Shown here piece after piece: positions 24,637-35,835 of a stretch of DNA of 64,000 nucleotides (position 1 is the first letter of the stretch; every line of letters begins with the position of its first letter). The notes below the pieces were generated by a model. That model worked only from the letters and a program-made list of their open reading frames with translations, made no database searches and was not told the origin of the DNA. Both the position numbers and the translations under genes were made by a program. The stretch is from assembly GCA_026745465.1 (NCBI GenBank), contig JACYXH010000826.1, forward strand, positions 4,294,292 to 4,358,291, in the 5' to 3' direction. The DNA is from Lota lota. Taxonomy: Eukaryota; Chordata; Actinopteri; Gadiformes; Lotidae.

Positions 24637-26009
24637 AGGATGCTGGCATTATCAAGCCATCAGAAAGTCTGTGGGTGTCATCAGTCGTTATGGCTCCTAG
24701 GAAGGATGGGAATTGGAGGTTTTGTGTTGACTTCCGACCCCTGAATGACAAAACAGTGAAGGACTCCTATCCACTGCCGTTGATAGACGAGTCCCTTGAC
24801 TAAGTGGCCGGCTCAGCCTGGTTTTTCTCGTTGGACCTCCGGAGTGGATATTGGCAGGTGGCCATGGCTCCAGAGGACAAAGCCAAGACTGCCTTTACCA
24901 TGGGACGGGGCATGTGGCATTTCACCACCATGCCATTCGGGCTGTGCAACGCCCCAGCAACATTTTAGAGGCTGATGGAAAAGGTCCTTGTCGGTGTTCC
25001 CCCCGAGCGCTGCCTCGTCTACCTCGACGATCTCCTTGTCCATGGGCCAAGTTTTGACTCAGCACTCAAGAGCCTGAGAGAGGTACTGGAGCGGATCAAG
25101 TGTGCAGGCCTGAAGCTTCATCCTGGGAAGTGCAGCTTTCTACAGCGGGAGGTCTCCTTCCTGGGTCACAGAGTAAGTGGAGCTGGCATCATGACAGAAC
25201 CAGAGAACCACCTGAGATCCTTCTTACGATTGGCATCCTACTACAGGCATTTTATGGCTGGATTCTCTACTGTAGCTGCGCCAATGTTCAACTTACTGTG
25301 CAAAGACACACCCTACGAGTGGGGACCAGATCAGGACACAGCCTTTCACCAGCTGAAACAGGCCTTATGCAAGGACCCGGTGCTGGTCGCACCCAACCCA
25401 GAGCTGCCATTTATCCTCGACACGGATGCCAGCAACACAGGCCTTGGTGCTGTACTCTAACAGCTGACCTCAGAGGGTGAGCGTGTTGTTGCTTACCATA
25501 GTCGCACCCTCGATAAGCCAGAGAATAACTACTGTGTCACTCGCAGAGAACGCTTGGCGGTGATCGATGCAGTGGGCCATTTCCAGCACATCCTCTGTGG
25601 CCTTCCGTTCACCATCCGTACTGACCACGCTGCCTTGAAGTGGCTCATGTCCTTCAAAGAGCCGGAAGGACAAGTAGCCAGATGGATCGAACAACTCCAG
25701 GCCTTTCAGTTCACCATAGAGCACAGAGCTGGGGAAAGTCACATGCATGCAGACAGTCTCTCCCGCCGACTGTGTGCCCCAGGCTGTCACCACTGCGACC
25801 GGGCCGAAGAACGTGAAGCAGCAAACCGACATGCTGGAAAGGTTATCTGTCGGGCGCTGTTACCCGATAATGTGAGAAGGTGGAGAGAACTGCAGCTCAA
25901 GGACCCTGACCTTAAAATGGTCATGGGGTGGCTGGAAACAGACATCCAGCCACCCTGGGAAGATGTGGTTTCCCAGTCCGCCACTGTCAGAGGCCTCTGG
26001 TCTCAATGA
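24621..26009 (+). pseudogene. Gypsy pol fragment: reverse transcriptase and RNase H
   Basis: Reverse transcriptase hallmarks are readable in one frame. They include a fingers segment with WRFCVDFRPLN, then FTMGRGMWHFTTMPFGLCN, and the catalytic YLDD at 25020-25031. RNase H follows with ILDTDASNTGLG and a later RTDHAALKWL. The frame is interrupted by stops at 24801-24803, 24966-24968, 25458-25460 and 26007-26009. Some of these look like C-to-T changes at Gln codons. The segment is non-functional. Confidence 0.95.
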
Positions 26010-27067
26010 CCTAGAGTGGAACTGCAAGAAGGAGTCCTGAAGAGGTGCTGGCATGAGCCAGCCACCGGAGAGCCACGATGGCAAGTGGTTGTACCCAAAG
26101 ACCTCCACGGGAAAGTGCTGGAAGTGCATCATGGAACCCCCGGAGTTGGTCACTTTGGGATGACAAAGACATTAAGACGGCTGAGACAGACATTATATTG
26201 GGGCCAGAGCAGGAGGGATGTTGAAGACTACTGCCGCTGCTGTGATGCCTGTAATGCACGCAAAGGCCCCCAAGGTCAGTCCCGCGCACCCTTACTGCAG
26301 CACCGTGTATGGGCACCCATGGACAGAGTGGCAGTTGATGTGTTGGGGCTGAGGCCTTAGTGCAAGGGATGTTCAGCCGCTTCGGAACACCCTCGCAGCT
26401 CCACTCTGACCAAGGGTGGAACTTCGAATCACAGGTGTTCACTGCGATGTGTAGCCAGCTCGGCATCCAGAAGACAAGGACCACCCCGCTGCACCCATAA
26501 AGCGACGGATTAGTGGAACAGTTCATGCGGACCTTGAGTGCCAAGCTGGCTCTCACCACTGCCTCGGAACAGATTGATTGGGATCTGCAGATACCCCACA
26601 GCCCAACATCAACAATGCAGGAATCCACCGGCTGTACTCCTGCATTGTTGATGTTGGGCAGGGAGCTGAGAACGCCACCAGAGCTGGCCTATGAATGGCC
26701 GCCCGATGCACCCAATGCCATGGCTGGGCCAGAATATGCCAGACAGTTACAGGACCGATTGGAGACGGCCCACAGCTTTGCCAGGAACCAATCACAACAG
26801 GCAGGGGTCCGTCAAAAGCGATGCTACGACGCACACATCAAAGGTCAGGACTTCCTGGCAGGGGACCGTGCCTGGGTGTATGGACCCAAGAGAGTGAAGG
26901 GCCGCTGCCCTAAGTTGGACAGCAAATGGATTGGTCCCTGCTATGTGGTCGAGAGAGTGGGGCAGGTGGTGTATCGCGTCAAATTGGCTCCAGGAGGACG
27001 CACAGTGGTACTGCACCGGGATAGGATGGCGCCGTACAGGGGGTCCAGCAGCCTACCTTTTCAGTGA
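26010..27067 (+). pseudogene. Gypsy pol fragment: integrase with deleted core
   Basis: The N-terminal zinc-binding module is visible (an HH pair near 26125-26160 and CRCCDAC near 26230). The first core Asp region (VDVLG) is followed by a stop at 26358-26360 and a jump in frame. About fifty codons of the core are missing before the second Asp region (HSDQG). A further stop at 26498-26500 precedes the Glu region. The C-terminal part keeps a GPY/F-type module (WIGPCYVVERVG). A 22-bp inverted duplication at 26601-26659 has replaced part of the normal sequence. Confidence 0.93.
26601..26659. repeat. Perfect 22-bp inverted repeat inside the integrase remnant
   Basis: The arms at 26601-26622 and 26638-26659 are exact reverse complements around a 15-nt loop. 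The right arm is the normal coding sequence (reading ALLMLG); the left arm is its inverted copy, placed where a different conserved segment is expected. Confidence 0.95.
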
Positions 27068-27167
27068 CACCTATCAGAGCTAGAGTGAGGTCACCTCGCC
27101 GCAGAAGAGGCCCTCCAATGCAGCAGCAGGATGTTTTTCAAGGAGAAGTGGTGACAACTTGGGGCTG

Positions 27168-27523
27168 TGTAGCGACCCTGCAGGACTTACATTGGAGAGA
27201 CTCTTAGGGAGTTCATGGGGGGAAGATGTTGCCCCTAGTTCAGCTGATAGGTCAGATTCAGAAAAGGGGAGGGGGCTGAGAAGGAAACAGAGAGTTGGAG
27301 GGAAAATGAGGGGAGATAAAAAAGGGGGGAAAGCCAAGAGAGAGACCCCTTGAACGTTACTCCCAGTTCTACCTAAATAGCTAGTTTCGGCTACCAGCCT
27401 TTTTGTTGTTTTGGGCACTCTTCCAACCCCGTTATTAGCCTGTATTTTAGGGTAATAAACCCGGTTCTCCGATTACACTTCAGCCACCGTTTCCTCATCA
27501 TTCAGCTAGCTAGCAAGCCGTGC
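27168..27523 (+). repeat. 3' LTR of the gypsy element
   Basis: Starts TGTAGCGACCCTGCAGG after a short purine-rich GGGGCTG that may be the remains of the polypurine tract. It carries AATAAA at 27454-27459. No direct target-site duplication with the 5' flank was found, and the end lacks the usual CA, so the end may be truncated. Confidence 0.92.
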
Positions 27524-27541
27524 GGCGGAGCTATTTTTAAA

Positions 27542-27567
27542 ATGCCTGTGTGTGTGTGTGTGTGTGT
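27542..27567. repeat. (GT)n microsatellite
   Basis: A short GT run just outside the 3' LTR. Confidence 0.93.
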
Positions 27568-28107
27568 TGTGGTGTGGTGATTCCCTGACGTGTGATTTGT
27601 AGTTTATCTGTTAAATTGTGTTGACACATTGTGATAGGGGATATCTGTGATCCTGTTACGTGAAGAATAACTAAATAAATTATTAATTTTGCATGTACTA
27701 TTTTGGTGACGTTGGAATAAGCTCTTTGACGTTTTAGCATATTTTGTTTTATTCTACATACATTAATTGCACATATTTAACCTCTTTATGTTTAATTATA
27801 CACAGTTGGTAAACACGGTAGGGTAGGGAAACCCATAAACACAGACAAATAAGTATTCTAGTAATAGTTATTTTTGTTTATTGTAGTGACAAACCTCTGC
27901 ACCTGCTATCTGAACTGTTGTTAGGGTTAGTAGTGCTAAACATTAAACATCGTCTGTAGTTTGTTCTAGAAAATGACTCATTTTGTACAGCCAATCTGAT
28001 TTGATCTGATTCCACCGATTTTTCTTAGGTTGTAGTCATAATAATATTTGCCATTTTAGACTTCATGAAAAATAGACCAAGTCTTGTGAAGATTACATTA
28101 CAAGATT
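27568..28107. other. AT-rich intergenic sequence
   Basis: No gene or recognisable repeat seen. Confidence 0.4.
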
Positions 28108-28195
28108 CGATTACACATACTTGGGTGGCCCCAGTGGGAATCGAACACCTAACCTTGACAGTGTTAATTCCAGTTGAGATGGACAGGACCACCAC
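28108..28195 (-). mobile_element. tRNA-like SINE head, minus orientation
   Basis: The minus strand contains GTGTTCGATTCCCACTGGGG, a good Pol III B box followed by the CACTGGGGCCACC sequence shared with the copy at 32.1 kb. Confidence 0.6.
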
Positions 28196-29331
28196 AAAAA
28201 GTTAATCATAAAAGGGAAGTTGTTTTCCCAAACAGCCAATTTGATAACAGCCATGGATGTTGTCACGCAGTGCTGCGCCTGGCCTGCAGATGACAGCAGT
28301 AGCATATTTAAAGAGTGATACAAATACACACTGACATAAGAAAACACACATACAGTACTTACCATAGACACTCACATCATACACCACAAGATCAAAGCTA
28401 TACAATCTATTTCTATATTTAGTGTCCTCGTGTTCTCAGTCTAAAGATAATCCAGATTTATTCATTCATCATTAGGCTATGATAGGCTACAATACGTACT
28501 GCTCGTTGTTGCCTTGAGGCGGTTAATTTTTCACCTTGTCACCACGTACAGTCTCTAACACATAGCTGACCCCTGTGAGGGATCCATCTTACGCCCTTCC
28601 CAGTGCTTTGAAATGTCATCAGGACAAGAAACCAACCAATCAGCATGTTTTGTATTCTCATGTGACACACAACACTCACAGAAAAAAAAACGACATTCCA
28701 ATTAAGGTATGGAATGGTTTTTGGAAGCTTTTGCACATTTCAATAATGTTTCTGATATTTGAACTGCTGACAGAGCATTTTAATGTTCTAAGTCTCACTC
28801 AAACTCTGGGGCCCTTTCCTTCCCCCGGGAACCCTTCCCCTGTCCCTCCCCCTTACCCCCCGCCCACTGAGACATCAGCAGAGAATTTGCTCTGGTGTTT
28901 ACAACTGTCAAACATAAACGAAAAGGAAATTACTATTTCTTATATCTTCGTATCCACACGGTATCTGATTTCTATGACAAGTTGATTGGCTCGATAAAAA
29001 CATAATTCAAAACCAGTCTAACCTACAGTTCTTTTGACAAATTCAGTGCACCACAATGCCACGGCAACCACTCTGACATCCAAGACCAGTGCAGCAATAT
29101 AGCTGATTGAAAAATACATTTATTTGCACGTCAGGGCTGTGATCTGTTCGTGAGAAATAACTGCTGATAATGGCACAGGAAAAATAATCCTCCTACTGGA
29201 TCATAGAAATGCTGAGCCTATGGAGGCATTTAGCCAGAAAAACACACAAAAAAAAAGCAAGCGGTGCAGAGTGTGGAAAGACAGTATAGGGTTGCTGTAG
29301 CACCACCTAGCAACTCTGTCTGCTGGGACTA

Positions 29332-29513
29332 AAGGTGCTTGCACACTGCCCCAAAAAACATCAACATCCAACAATAGAATGTTAGCCGAAGTTTGCCAAC
29401 ACTGAGTTGACATGTTCGGCAATAAGAAACTTCAGACAACAGACAACAACCACCAACGGGTCTGGCACAGTAGCTCGGTGTTGGTGTTGGTTGGGGCAGT
29501 GTGCAAGCACCTT
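29332..29513. mobile_element. MITE (short DNA transposon) with 22-bp perfect terminal inverted repeats
   Basis: The terminal repeats at 29332-29353 and 29492-29513 are perfect over 22 bp and extend to about 40 bp with a few mismatches. The left one begins AAGGTGCTTGCACACTGCC. The 182-bp element has no coding capacity and holds an internal inverted pair (GAAGTTT and AAACTTC). The flanks show no certain target duplication, so the superfamily is unassigned. Confidence 0.88.
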
Positions 29514-30632
29514 AACTTGTAAAAGGCTTGTTTGTCTTGGAGAAATAATAGGAATACACTTTTTTTTCCATATTCTATTCTTTTCATATCTTTCCAAGAT
29601 AATTATCGTAGTCTTGCTATGATTATTATCCTATCGTAGTGTTAGCTTAATTCTGGCCACTCTGACGGTTGATGAGTTAGTGCTGTGTCTGATGAATCAT
29701 GTCTGGGAAGTTTTAGTTGGGAAGGTGGTACAGGTTAACGTTCTGTCTACCACAGCCACCATCTGCTCGTTGACACCCTGACGGACCACCCAGAGCGACC
29801 ACAGCGTTTAACAGTTGGGCCTCAAGCAAGGGGTTAAAACAACTGGACAGTTAAAACGAGGCGTATGTAGAGCAGTTTAACTTTGACCTCTAAAGGCTGC
29901 CGAGAGAGAGAGAGAGAGAAACGCAACGAGCCGCATCCATCATGTATTACAGCCTCTCTCTTTTATTAGGCTGTTGGAAGTAGAACACCCCTCATAAAGT
30001 CACTTTATGTGACTTCAAAGAAGTCTGGACCTGAGACAAGCCCAAAAGGAATAAAAAAAAGACTGGTTTGCCCTGCGAGAGGCAAGCCTCCCCTCAGAGC
30101 AGCTGAGAGTAGCATTGCCCTTGGTCGCGTGCCGCGCAAATGTTAATCGTCGCATAGGAACACATTTGCGAATTAGCAAGAGAATTAGCCCTATGTGTAC
30201 CCTGCAGTGGATATGCCCCTGCTGCCATTAACGTTTAGCCCACATGTCAGTTGGTCTTCTTTCATTTCTTTGTCTTCTTTTTTTTAACACTTGCTAGTGT
30301 TTGAAAAAAAACTGGGTTAACAACCTTTTAGCTTGGGGGCACTTTGAGGCGAAGAGAGGAGATAGGCAGTGGGTCATGGCGGGCAAGGTGGTGATGGGGG
30401 TCTTTTTTTATTTGAGAGAGCAAGGGAGATGCAGGCGGGTGGTGGGAGTGATATTAAGTGGGAGAGACGTGAGTGAATTGTGTTATGTGGCTAGAAGGAC
30501 AGCGAACAGAAAGCGTCCTCTTAGTTTGATGCTTTTCTTATGGATAAAGAGGGAGGTCTGCAGGAGAGCAGAGAACCATCAATGTCATTCAACACAGCAG
30601 ATATTAAACTCCTTCCTCCAATGTGTCTAGAC

Positions 30633-30638
<6 letters not shown>

Positions 30639-30706
<68 letters not shown>

Positions 30707-30722
30707 CGTCCTCTTGGTTTGA

Positions 30723-30753
<31 letters not shown>

Positions 30754-30755
30754 TG
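30639..30755. repeat. (AT)n microsatellites
   Basis: A 65-bp AT run (30639-30703), a 25-bp unique spacer, then a second AT run (about 30731-30753). Confidence 0.97.
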
Positions 30756-30837
30756 CCCCACTGTATATATTTATATATGTATAAATATATATTCATTAAT
30801 TTATATTTATATTCTTGCATGGGTTTCTGCTATGTTC

Positions 30838-30867
30838 AAGGGTACCAGCTTGTTGTGTGGTACCCTT
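30838..30867. repeat. 10-bp perfect inverted repeat
   Basis: AAGGGTACCA and TGGTACCCTT around a 10-nt loop. Confidence 0.9.
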
Positions 30868-31261
30868 AAATAACCTTCCCAACTGCAGTGTATTCTTATT
30901 GGAACACCAGGCTTCTTAAGGAAAACCCGGTTGCCAGAGAATGTGTGGATCGGCATGTTATAACTGTCAGTCACACAACTGGTTGTGACTGATGATTATA
31001 ACTTAACCAATCATCTCAATTCACACTGTAACTTCCCCCGCCCACCTGTGATCCGATTGGTTCTTGTAATAGTCACAGTTGGGTAGCAGCCAATGCCAGA
31101 CAGTTGCCAGTGGCTTATTGATATGAATTTAAATCTCCAAAATGGCCTAGAATATAATGAATTGCCTGTAATATTCCCAAACAATACTGGGCTTTTCAGA
31201 TTTTCAGCGAGTAATCATATCAACTCAAGCTACACGTAAACAAACATCACATCTGCTGTAT

Positions 31262-31660
31262 TGCTGAAGAATAGTATAGTTAGCATGCAGTCCTGTATTA
31301 TTATCAAAAACTGAGTATTAATGCCCTTAACGGTGGTAGTGGAGAAAAGCTTAGAAACGATAGCTGTTTACATGCAGTATTATATGAAAGTATAGTTAAC
31401 ACGCAGGGGTGTGTTAGTATAAAGTATACTTTACATCAGTAGTATTGAAAGAGAATAGTAAAGTTGAATGTAGTAGTAGTAGTAGTAAATAACTACGAAG
31501 TTCACATGTAGTAGTATAACAGAAAAGCATAGTTTACATTCAGTCATTAACACCAAAGTATAGATTACTTGCAGCTTGGATAATAGTACAATTCAATGTA
31601 ATACCAGTAGTAGTCGTAATCATAGTAGTAGTATAGTTTACATGTAATAATATTGGAGAA
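31262..31660. repeat. Degenerate tandem array with unit near AGTATAGTTTACATGCAGTA
   Basis: Words such as AGTATAGTT, TTACATGCAG, TTCACATGTAG and TAGTAGTAGTA recur every 35-60 bp for about 400 bp. The spacing is irregular, so this is an old and decayed array. Confidence 0.6.
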
Positions 31661-32084
31661 CCTACAGTTTCAGCACCAGACATACAGACAGAATCATATC
31701 CCTAGTGATACTAATTACTGTCGTCAGTAACGTGGTGTAGAGTCTGTGTGTTGTTATACTCTATCATCCCCTGGTGAAAATAACCTGCGTAGGCATTGAG
31801 ACGTCAGGCTTTCTGCCAGACCTCAACCTGGAGAGAGGAGATGCGAGGCACCCTGCATTCTGAGACACCTATGACACACAGCGGAGATGGAATGCACTGC
31901 ACAACCCATGCACCCATACGCACATGCGCACAAACACACATAAACAACACCAACACATGCACACAAACACACTTGCACAAAAACATTGTAAACACACATG
32001 CTACTGTGCATGTACACACGGCGGCAGCCAAATATATTGGTACGCACATCGTAGTACATGCATGTAATCAAATATACTGGGATT

Positions 32085-32222
32085 TTGTTGACACTTATCA
32101 AAAACATCTTACAATACACTGAGTGCATACAGGCCTTGGCAGCATGGATGGCCCCCCAGTGGGGAATCGAACCCTTAACCCTGTTATTGCCATGCTCTAC
32201 CAGTTGAACTAGACAATTGCAT
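32085..32222 (-). mobile_element. tRNA-derived SINE with intact-looking Pol III boxes, minus orientation
   Basis: The minus strand reads A box TAGTTCAACTGGTAGAGCA, then B box GGGTTCGATTCCC, then CACTGGGGGGCC, and a degenerate tail near TTTTTGATAAGTGTC. Of the SINE heads here it is the closest to a tRNA. Confidence 0.75.
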
Positions 32223-32565
32223 GTAACTAATTGCAATGGCAAACATGTAAGTAAGCACTGACAGACAGACAGACATACACAGATAATCTCACAATCTATT
32301 GTACAGCATTTCAAGCATGCATCTCTGTTTTTCCGTCCTCCCATGTGGACACAATTGTCTGCCGTTCCTCTCCTGCCGTTCCTCTCTCTGTCTGTTCCTT
32401 GGCTGGCGGCTGTTTAAAGGCTGGGCAGGCAGACAGGACACTCAGGGAGATAAAGTGGGGGATAATGGCAAACCGCTCGCTCTTTTTGTGTTTCCTTCTC
32501 TGCGATTGTGGTGAATGGAGCGGTGGTGGAATTGTAAAGTGTGTTTTATCAGTCTCAGACGAGCA

Positions 32566-32584
32566 CCCCCCCCCCCCCCCCCCC
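32566..32584. repeat. Poly(C) run, 19 bp
   Basis: A homopolymer of C. Confidence 0.95.
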
Positions 32585-32784
32585 TTGCTCTCTTTACCAT
32601 TGCTGCTGCTGTGAATAATTAATGCCTCTGAGATAATGTGTCTTCCTCGGTAATTCCCTGGTCCTCACGCAGGCTCGGTGTGTCCCTGGGCCTTGATCCC
32701 GGTTGTGATCGGCTGAGGGGATGTGATGATCCGTAGAGATGGACACCGAAGGCTGGGAGATGGTGTTGGGGATGGTGGGGGTTA

Positions 32785-32856
32785 GGGGTTTGATTCTCAA
32801 TGGGGCCACCCATGCTAAGAATGTATGCAGTCATGGCAGTGTAAGAAACTAGGATT
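32785..32856 (+). mobile_element. SINE fragment, plus orientation
   Basis: GGGGTTTGATTCTCAATGGGG, then CCACCCATGCTAAGAATG and TATGCAGTCATGGC. This matches the B-box and body of the 32.1-kb SINE in the other orientation. Confidence 0.6.
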
Positions 32857-32867
32857 ACAATGTCCGT

Positions 32868-33000
32868 ATTATCCAAAGCGACCTACAGTGTTTCCAGATA
32901 CATGTCATTACATGCAATAGGTTGGGGGCATTTGGGATTGAACCCAGAACCTTTCGGGTTGGAGTCGTACTCCAGAACCATGATTACACTATCCAGTATC
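32868..33000 (-). mobile_element. SINE fragment with fish tail, minus orientation
   Basis: Begins with reversed tail ATTATCCAAAGCGACCTACA and ends with reversed B box GATTGAACCCAGAACC and CTTTCGGGTTGG. It abuts the plus-oriented fragment at 32785-32856. Confidence 0.7.
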
Positions 33001-33519
33001 CCAGATAGATACTACTGCACACTGCATCATAATGTGCTGTCAACACTGAACACAAGAGGGTGAGGTGGGAGGGATGGGGTTGATCTTCCCAGCTGGAATA
33101 TATTAGTAGGAGCTGGCGGTGGGGCTGATGGTGAGCTCAGTGGAAGAGACAAAGTAAGAGAAGTTTGAGAGAATGAGAGGGAATTAATTTGAGGACATGG
33201 ACACTGGCGAGAGTGAGTGGTCTGTTGAGTCCACACATGCAGGGCAGAAGTGCACAACTCACGATTCACTGTAATCCAGGAGAAACCTCACTCCCAATAC
33301 CATTCCTTCCTTAATCTGTACCGTCAACACTGAATACAATAAGACTAATCCCTCATGTAGATGCCCGTGGCCTTGCATCACAGTCTCCTCCAGCGCACAG
33401 CCACGCTCCTCTTATCAGATAGACTGATGGATAAAAAGGATTTGCATCCTTCTTTTTACCCAGATAAGAACATATAAACAAGGAAAGGGAGAGTGAAATC
33501 AAAATAAAGACAGACTGAC

Positions 33520-33556
33520 AGACAAAGAAAGAAAGAAAGAAAGATAGAAAGAAATA
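33520..33556. repeat. (GAAA)n tetranucleotide repeat
   Basis: About eight GAAA units with one variant. Confidence 0.9.
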
Positions 33557-33599
33557 CAGATGAAGGAAGAAAATAAGAAAGATGGGTGTAATGAAAGAA

Positions 33600-35505
33600 G
33601 GCATACAGACTTAAAAAGAGAGGAAAGTCTGCCATTGATTACAACTAACTACGGATGCAGAAGATTAGGCGTGCTGGCCTCCTGATCCTTGTTGGTTGTT
33701 TTTGTTTATGGGATGTTTCCACAGTGGTCAGCTAATCGTCTGTAGACATGGGCCTCTGTTTGATCTGGATCCCACTTATACCCCAACCCAAACACACCAC
33801 ACGGTTGGTCGGTTTGCCCACCGGCGATCCGAGAGTCACCGCAGAGGAGAGAGTTTTCTAAAAGCCATCACCCAGCAGAGTTTTGGGAAAGGTGAGGGGG
33901 AGAAACTGCGTGGTTTTAAGATGGATTTTGCTGTTCTATAGTGGATTATCGACTCTAGTCGCTAAGACAGTTCCTTGTGGGACGACTACAGAGGTTGGGG
34001 GATGATCTGTGGAGATTTAGTCACTTCATCCTGATAAGAAAGTTGAATTATGTTATCGACTTATCATATGATATATTGACATGACCTTAAATCTTTTTTT
34101 CTGACTGCATGTTTGTTTACATGAAGGTCCTTTTATGTGATTTTGGTCATTTTACCGAAACATTTGCTGCGATGTTTTCCCAAGTCAATAAAATTACTAC
34201 AAATCTTTGAGCTGAAAGTGACTGTACACAAACTACGTGATTTCAGTTTAGCGAAAAAGCAACATTAATCTTAGTTGCACAAAGGTCGATATTTGACGTG
34301 ACATGAATATAGGTTGCTTTTGATAACATAATGGTATGCAGTTGTATCACTACAGTTTTGTTTTGGATACCAACTTTCTCTGAAAGAGTGATTGCCAACT
34401 TTTAGTTATCAAACAGGGAAACAACCTCAAAACTAACGTCTGCAAAACATGGATGTATTAAAGAATGCACACCCACTTATCATAATCCTCCTCAGCCGCA
34501 AACTGCCATTCCCTGCACTACTTTACACTTGTATTAAATAGGGAAAGTACACTATAATTGTATCCTCTAAATGCATAGGATATTTGGTGAAAGGACAGAG
34601 CATAAACTCGTCTTCAATAGGCTAAGGTTAAGGGTTGTATCCATCAGTCTGTTGTTATTGCAAAGTGCTGCATATTCACGTTTTTCTGCTGCGTCTGTCC
34701 TCTCGTTTGCTCTCTGTTGGAGGCGGGACCCAGGCAGCTCCTCCACACACGCAGAGCCGACAGCCATAGGTGAAGATAACGTGTTACTCGACGATAATAG
34801 GTGTTTTCCCCAACAACTGCATAATTCTAGATTGATAATAATAATAATATTTCTGCAAGAAATATTAAATAAAAAAACGATGATATTCATATTCCAATGT
34901 CTGAATATTCTTAAGAACTAAATGGCATAAAATGGTCTTAAAATGACAATAATATCATTTATCACAATTCTTTTTGGGACAATATGTCATCCATCAAAAG
35001 TAGATTGTGACAGGCCTACGCTCAGGTTTATTTGTAGAAACCCAAATCATATTTGCAGTCGCAGAGGGCTTCCACGGGCCCATAATACAACCCCCAACCC
35101 CCAACCCCTCCCCCAACCCTCCCCAAATAATAGTGATTTTATTTTCCTTTTTAATCAGGTCTGGTTTCCCTGGAGGTTCTTCCTAATTAATTTGTGATGT
35201 TGTGATTTATGTAAACCTGTCAACATGCTTTTTATTACCAAAGTCCCTTCAGGTACATGGAACAGGTTTGTGTTTGGGCCCACAAGGGGACATGGAGCAT
35301 CGGTGCTGTCACTAGCATGTCTGTGAGCATCCCAGGGCAGGGTAGCTAACCCCTAATCACCGCTGTCTGTGGTCCAGGTTGTTTGGGAAACAAGTGTCTC
35401 CTCAATGCTGTCATTGAGTAATCGCTCTGGCAGTGGTGGTAGTTTCTTGGATGGGCTCAACCTGCACAGATGATCAGAGGAAAGCCTGTCTTCTGACATA
35501 CGGAG
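33600..35505. other. Unannotated intergenic sequence
   Basis: No coding exon is recognised. There is a short CCCAACCC run at about 35090-35125 and no clear transposon. Confidence 0.4.
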
Positions 35506-35509
35506 ACAG

Positions 35510-35835
35510 ATATCCTTCCTCTCCTCTCTTTTTCTCTCCTCCTCTCTCTTTTTTCTCATCTTCACTTTTTCCCTTTCCTCTCCCATCTTCAAATCTCTTC
35601 TCTTCTTCCTTCGTCTCACCTCCTCTCCTCTTAACATCTCTACCTCTCCACCTCTCCACCTCTCCCTCCCTCTCCCCTCCTCACTTCTCATCTTCCCTCT
35701 TCTCTTCTTTCATACCCACCTCTTCTCTCTTTCCCCCTTCTCTACCTCTCCTTTCCCTTCTCCCCTCTCCTCCTCTCTTGTCTCCTCTCCTCCCTCCACC
35801 TCTCATCTCGTCTCCTCCCCTCCCTCCTCCTCTGC
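35510..35835. repeat. Polypyrimidine tract of about 325 bp
   Basis: The plus strand is nearly all C and T (CTCCTCTC-type words) with rare purines. Confidence 0.9.

Larger units (their letters stand above)
23886..27523 (+). mobile_element. Decayed Ty3/gypsy LTR retrotransposon with large internal deletion
   Basis: Two LTRs of about 355 bp flank about 2.9 kb of pol-derived sequence in the order protease end, reverse transcriptase, RNase H, integrase. That order defines Ty3/gypsy (Metaviridae-type) elements. The whole gag gene and the protease active-site half are missing, as is a clear tRNA primer-binding site after the 5' LTR. The remaining pol sequence carries several in-frame stops, frame changes and a deletion in the integrase core, so this copy is dead. 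Its G+C content and codon use differ visibly from the AT-richer flanks. Confidence 0.96.

Noticed and set aside
32145..32222. A functional tRNA gene
   Set aside because: A and B boxes are present, but the sequence continues into a SINE body and cannot be folded into a complete acceptor stem by eye.
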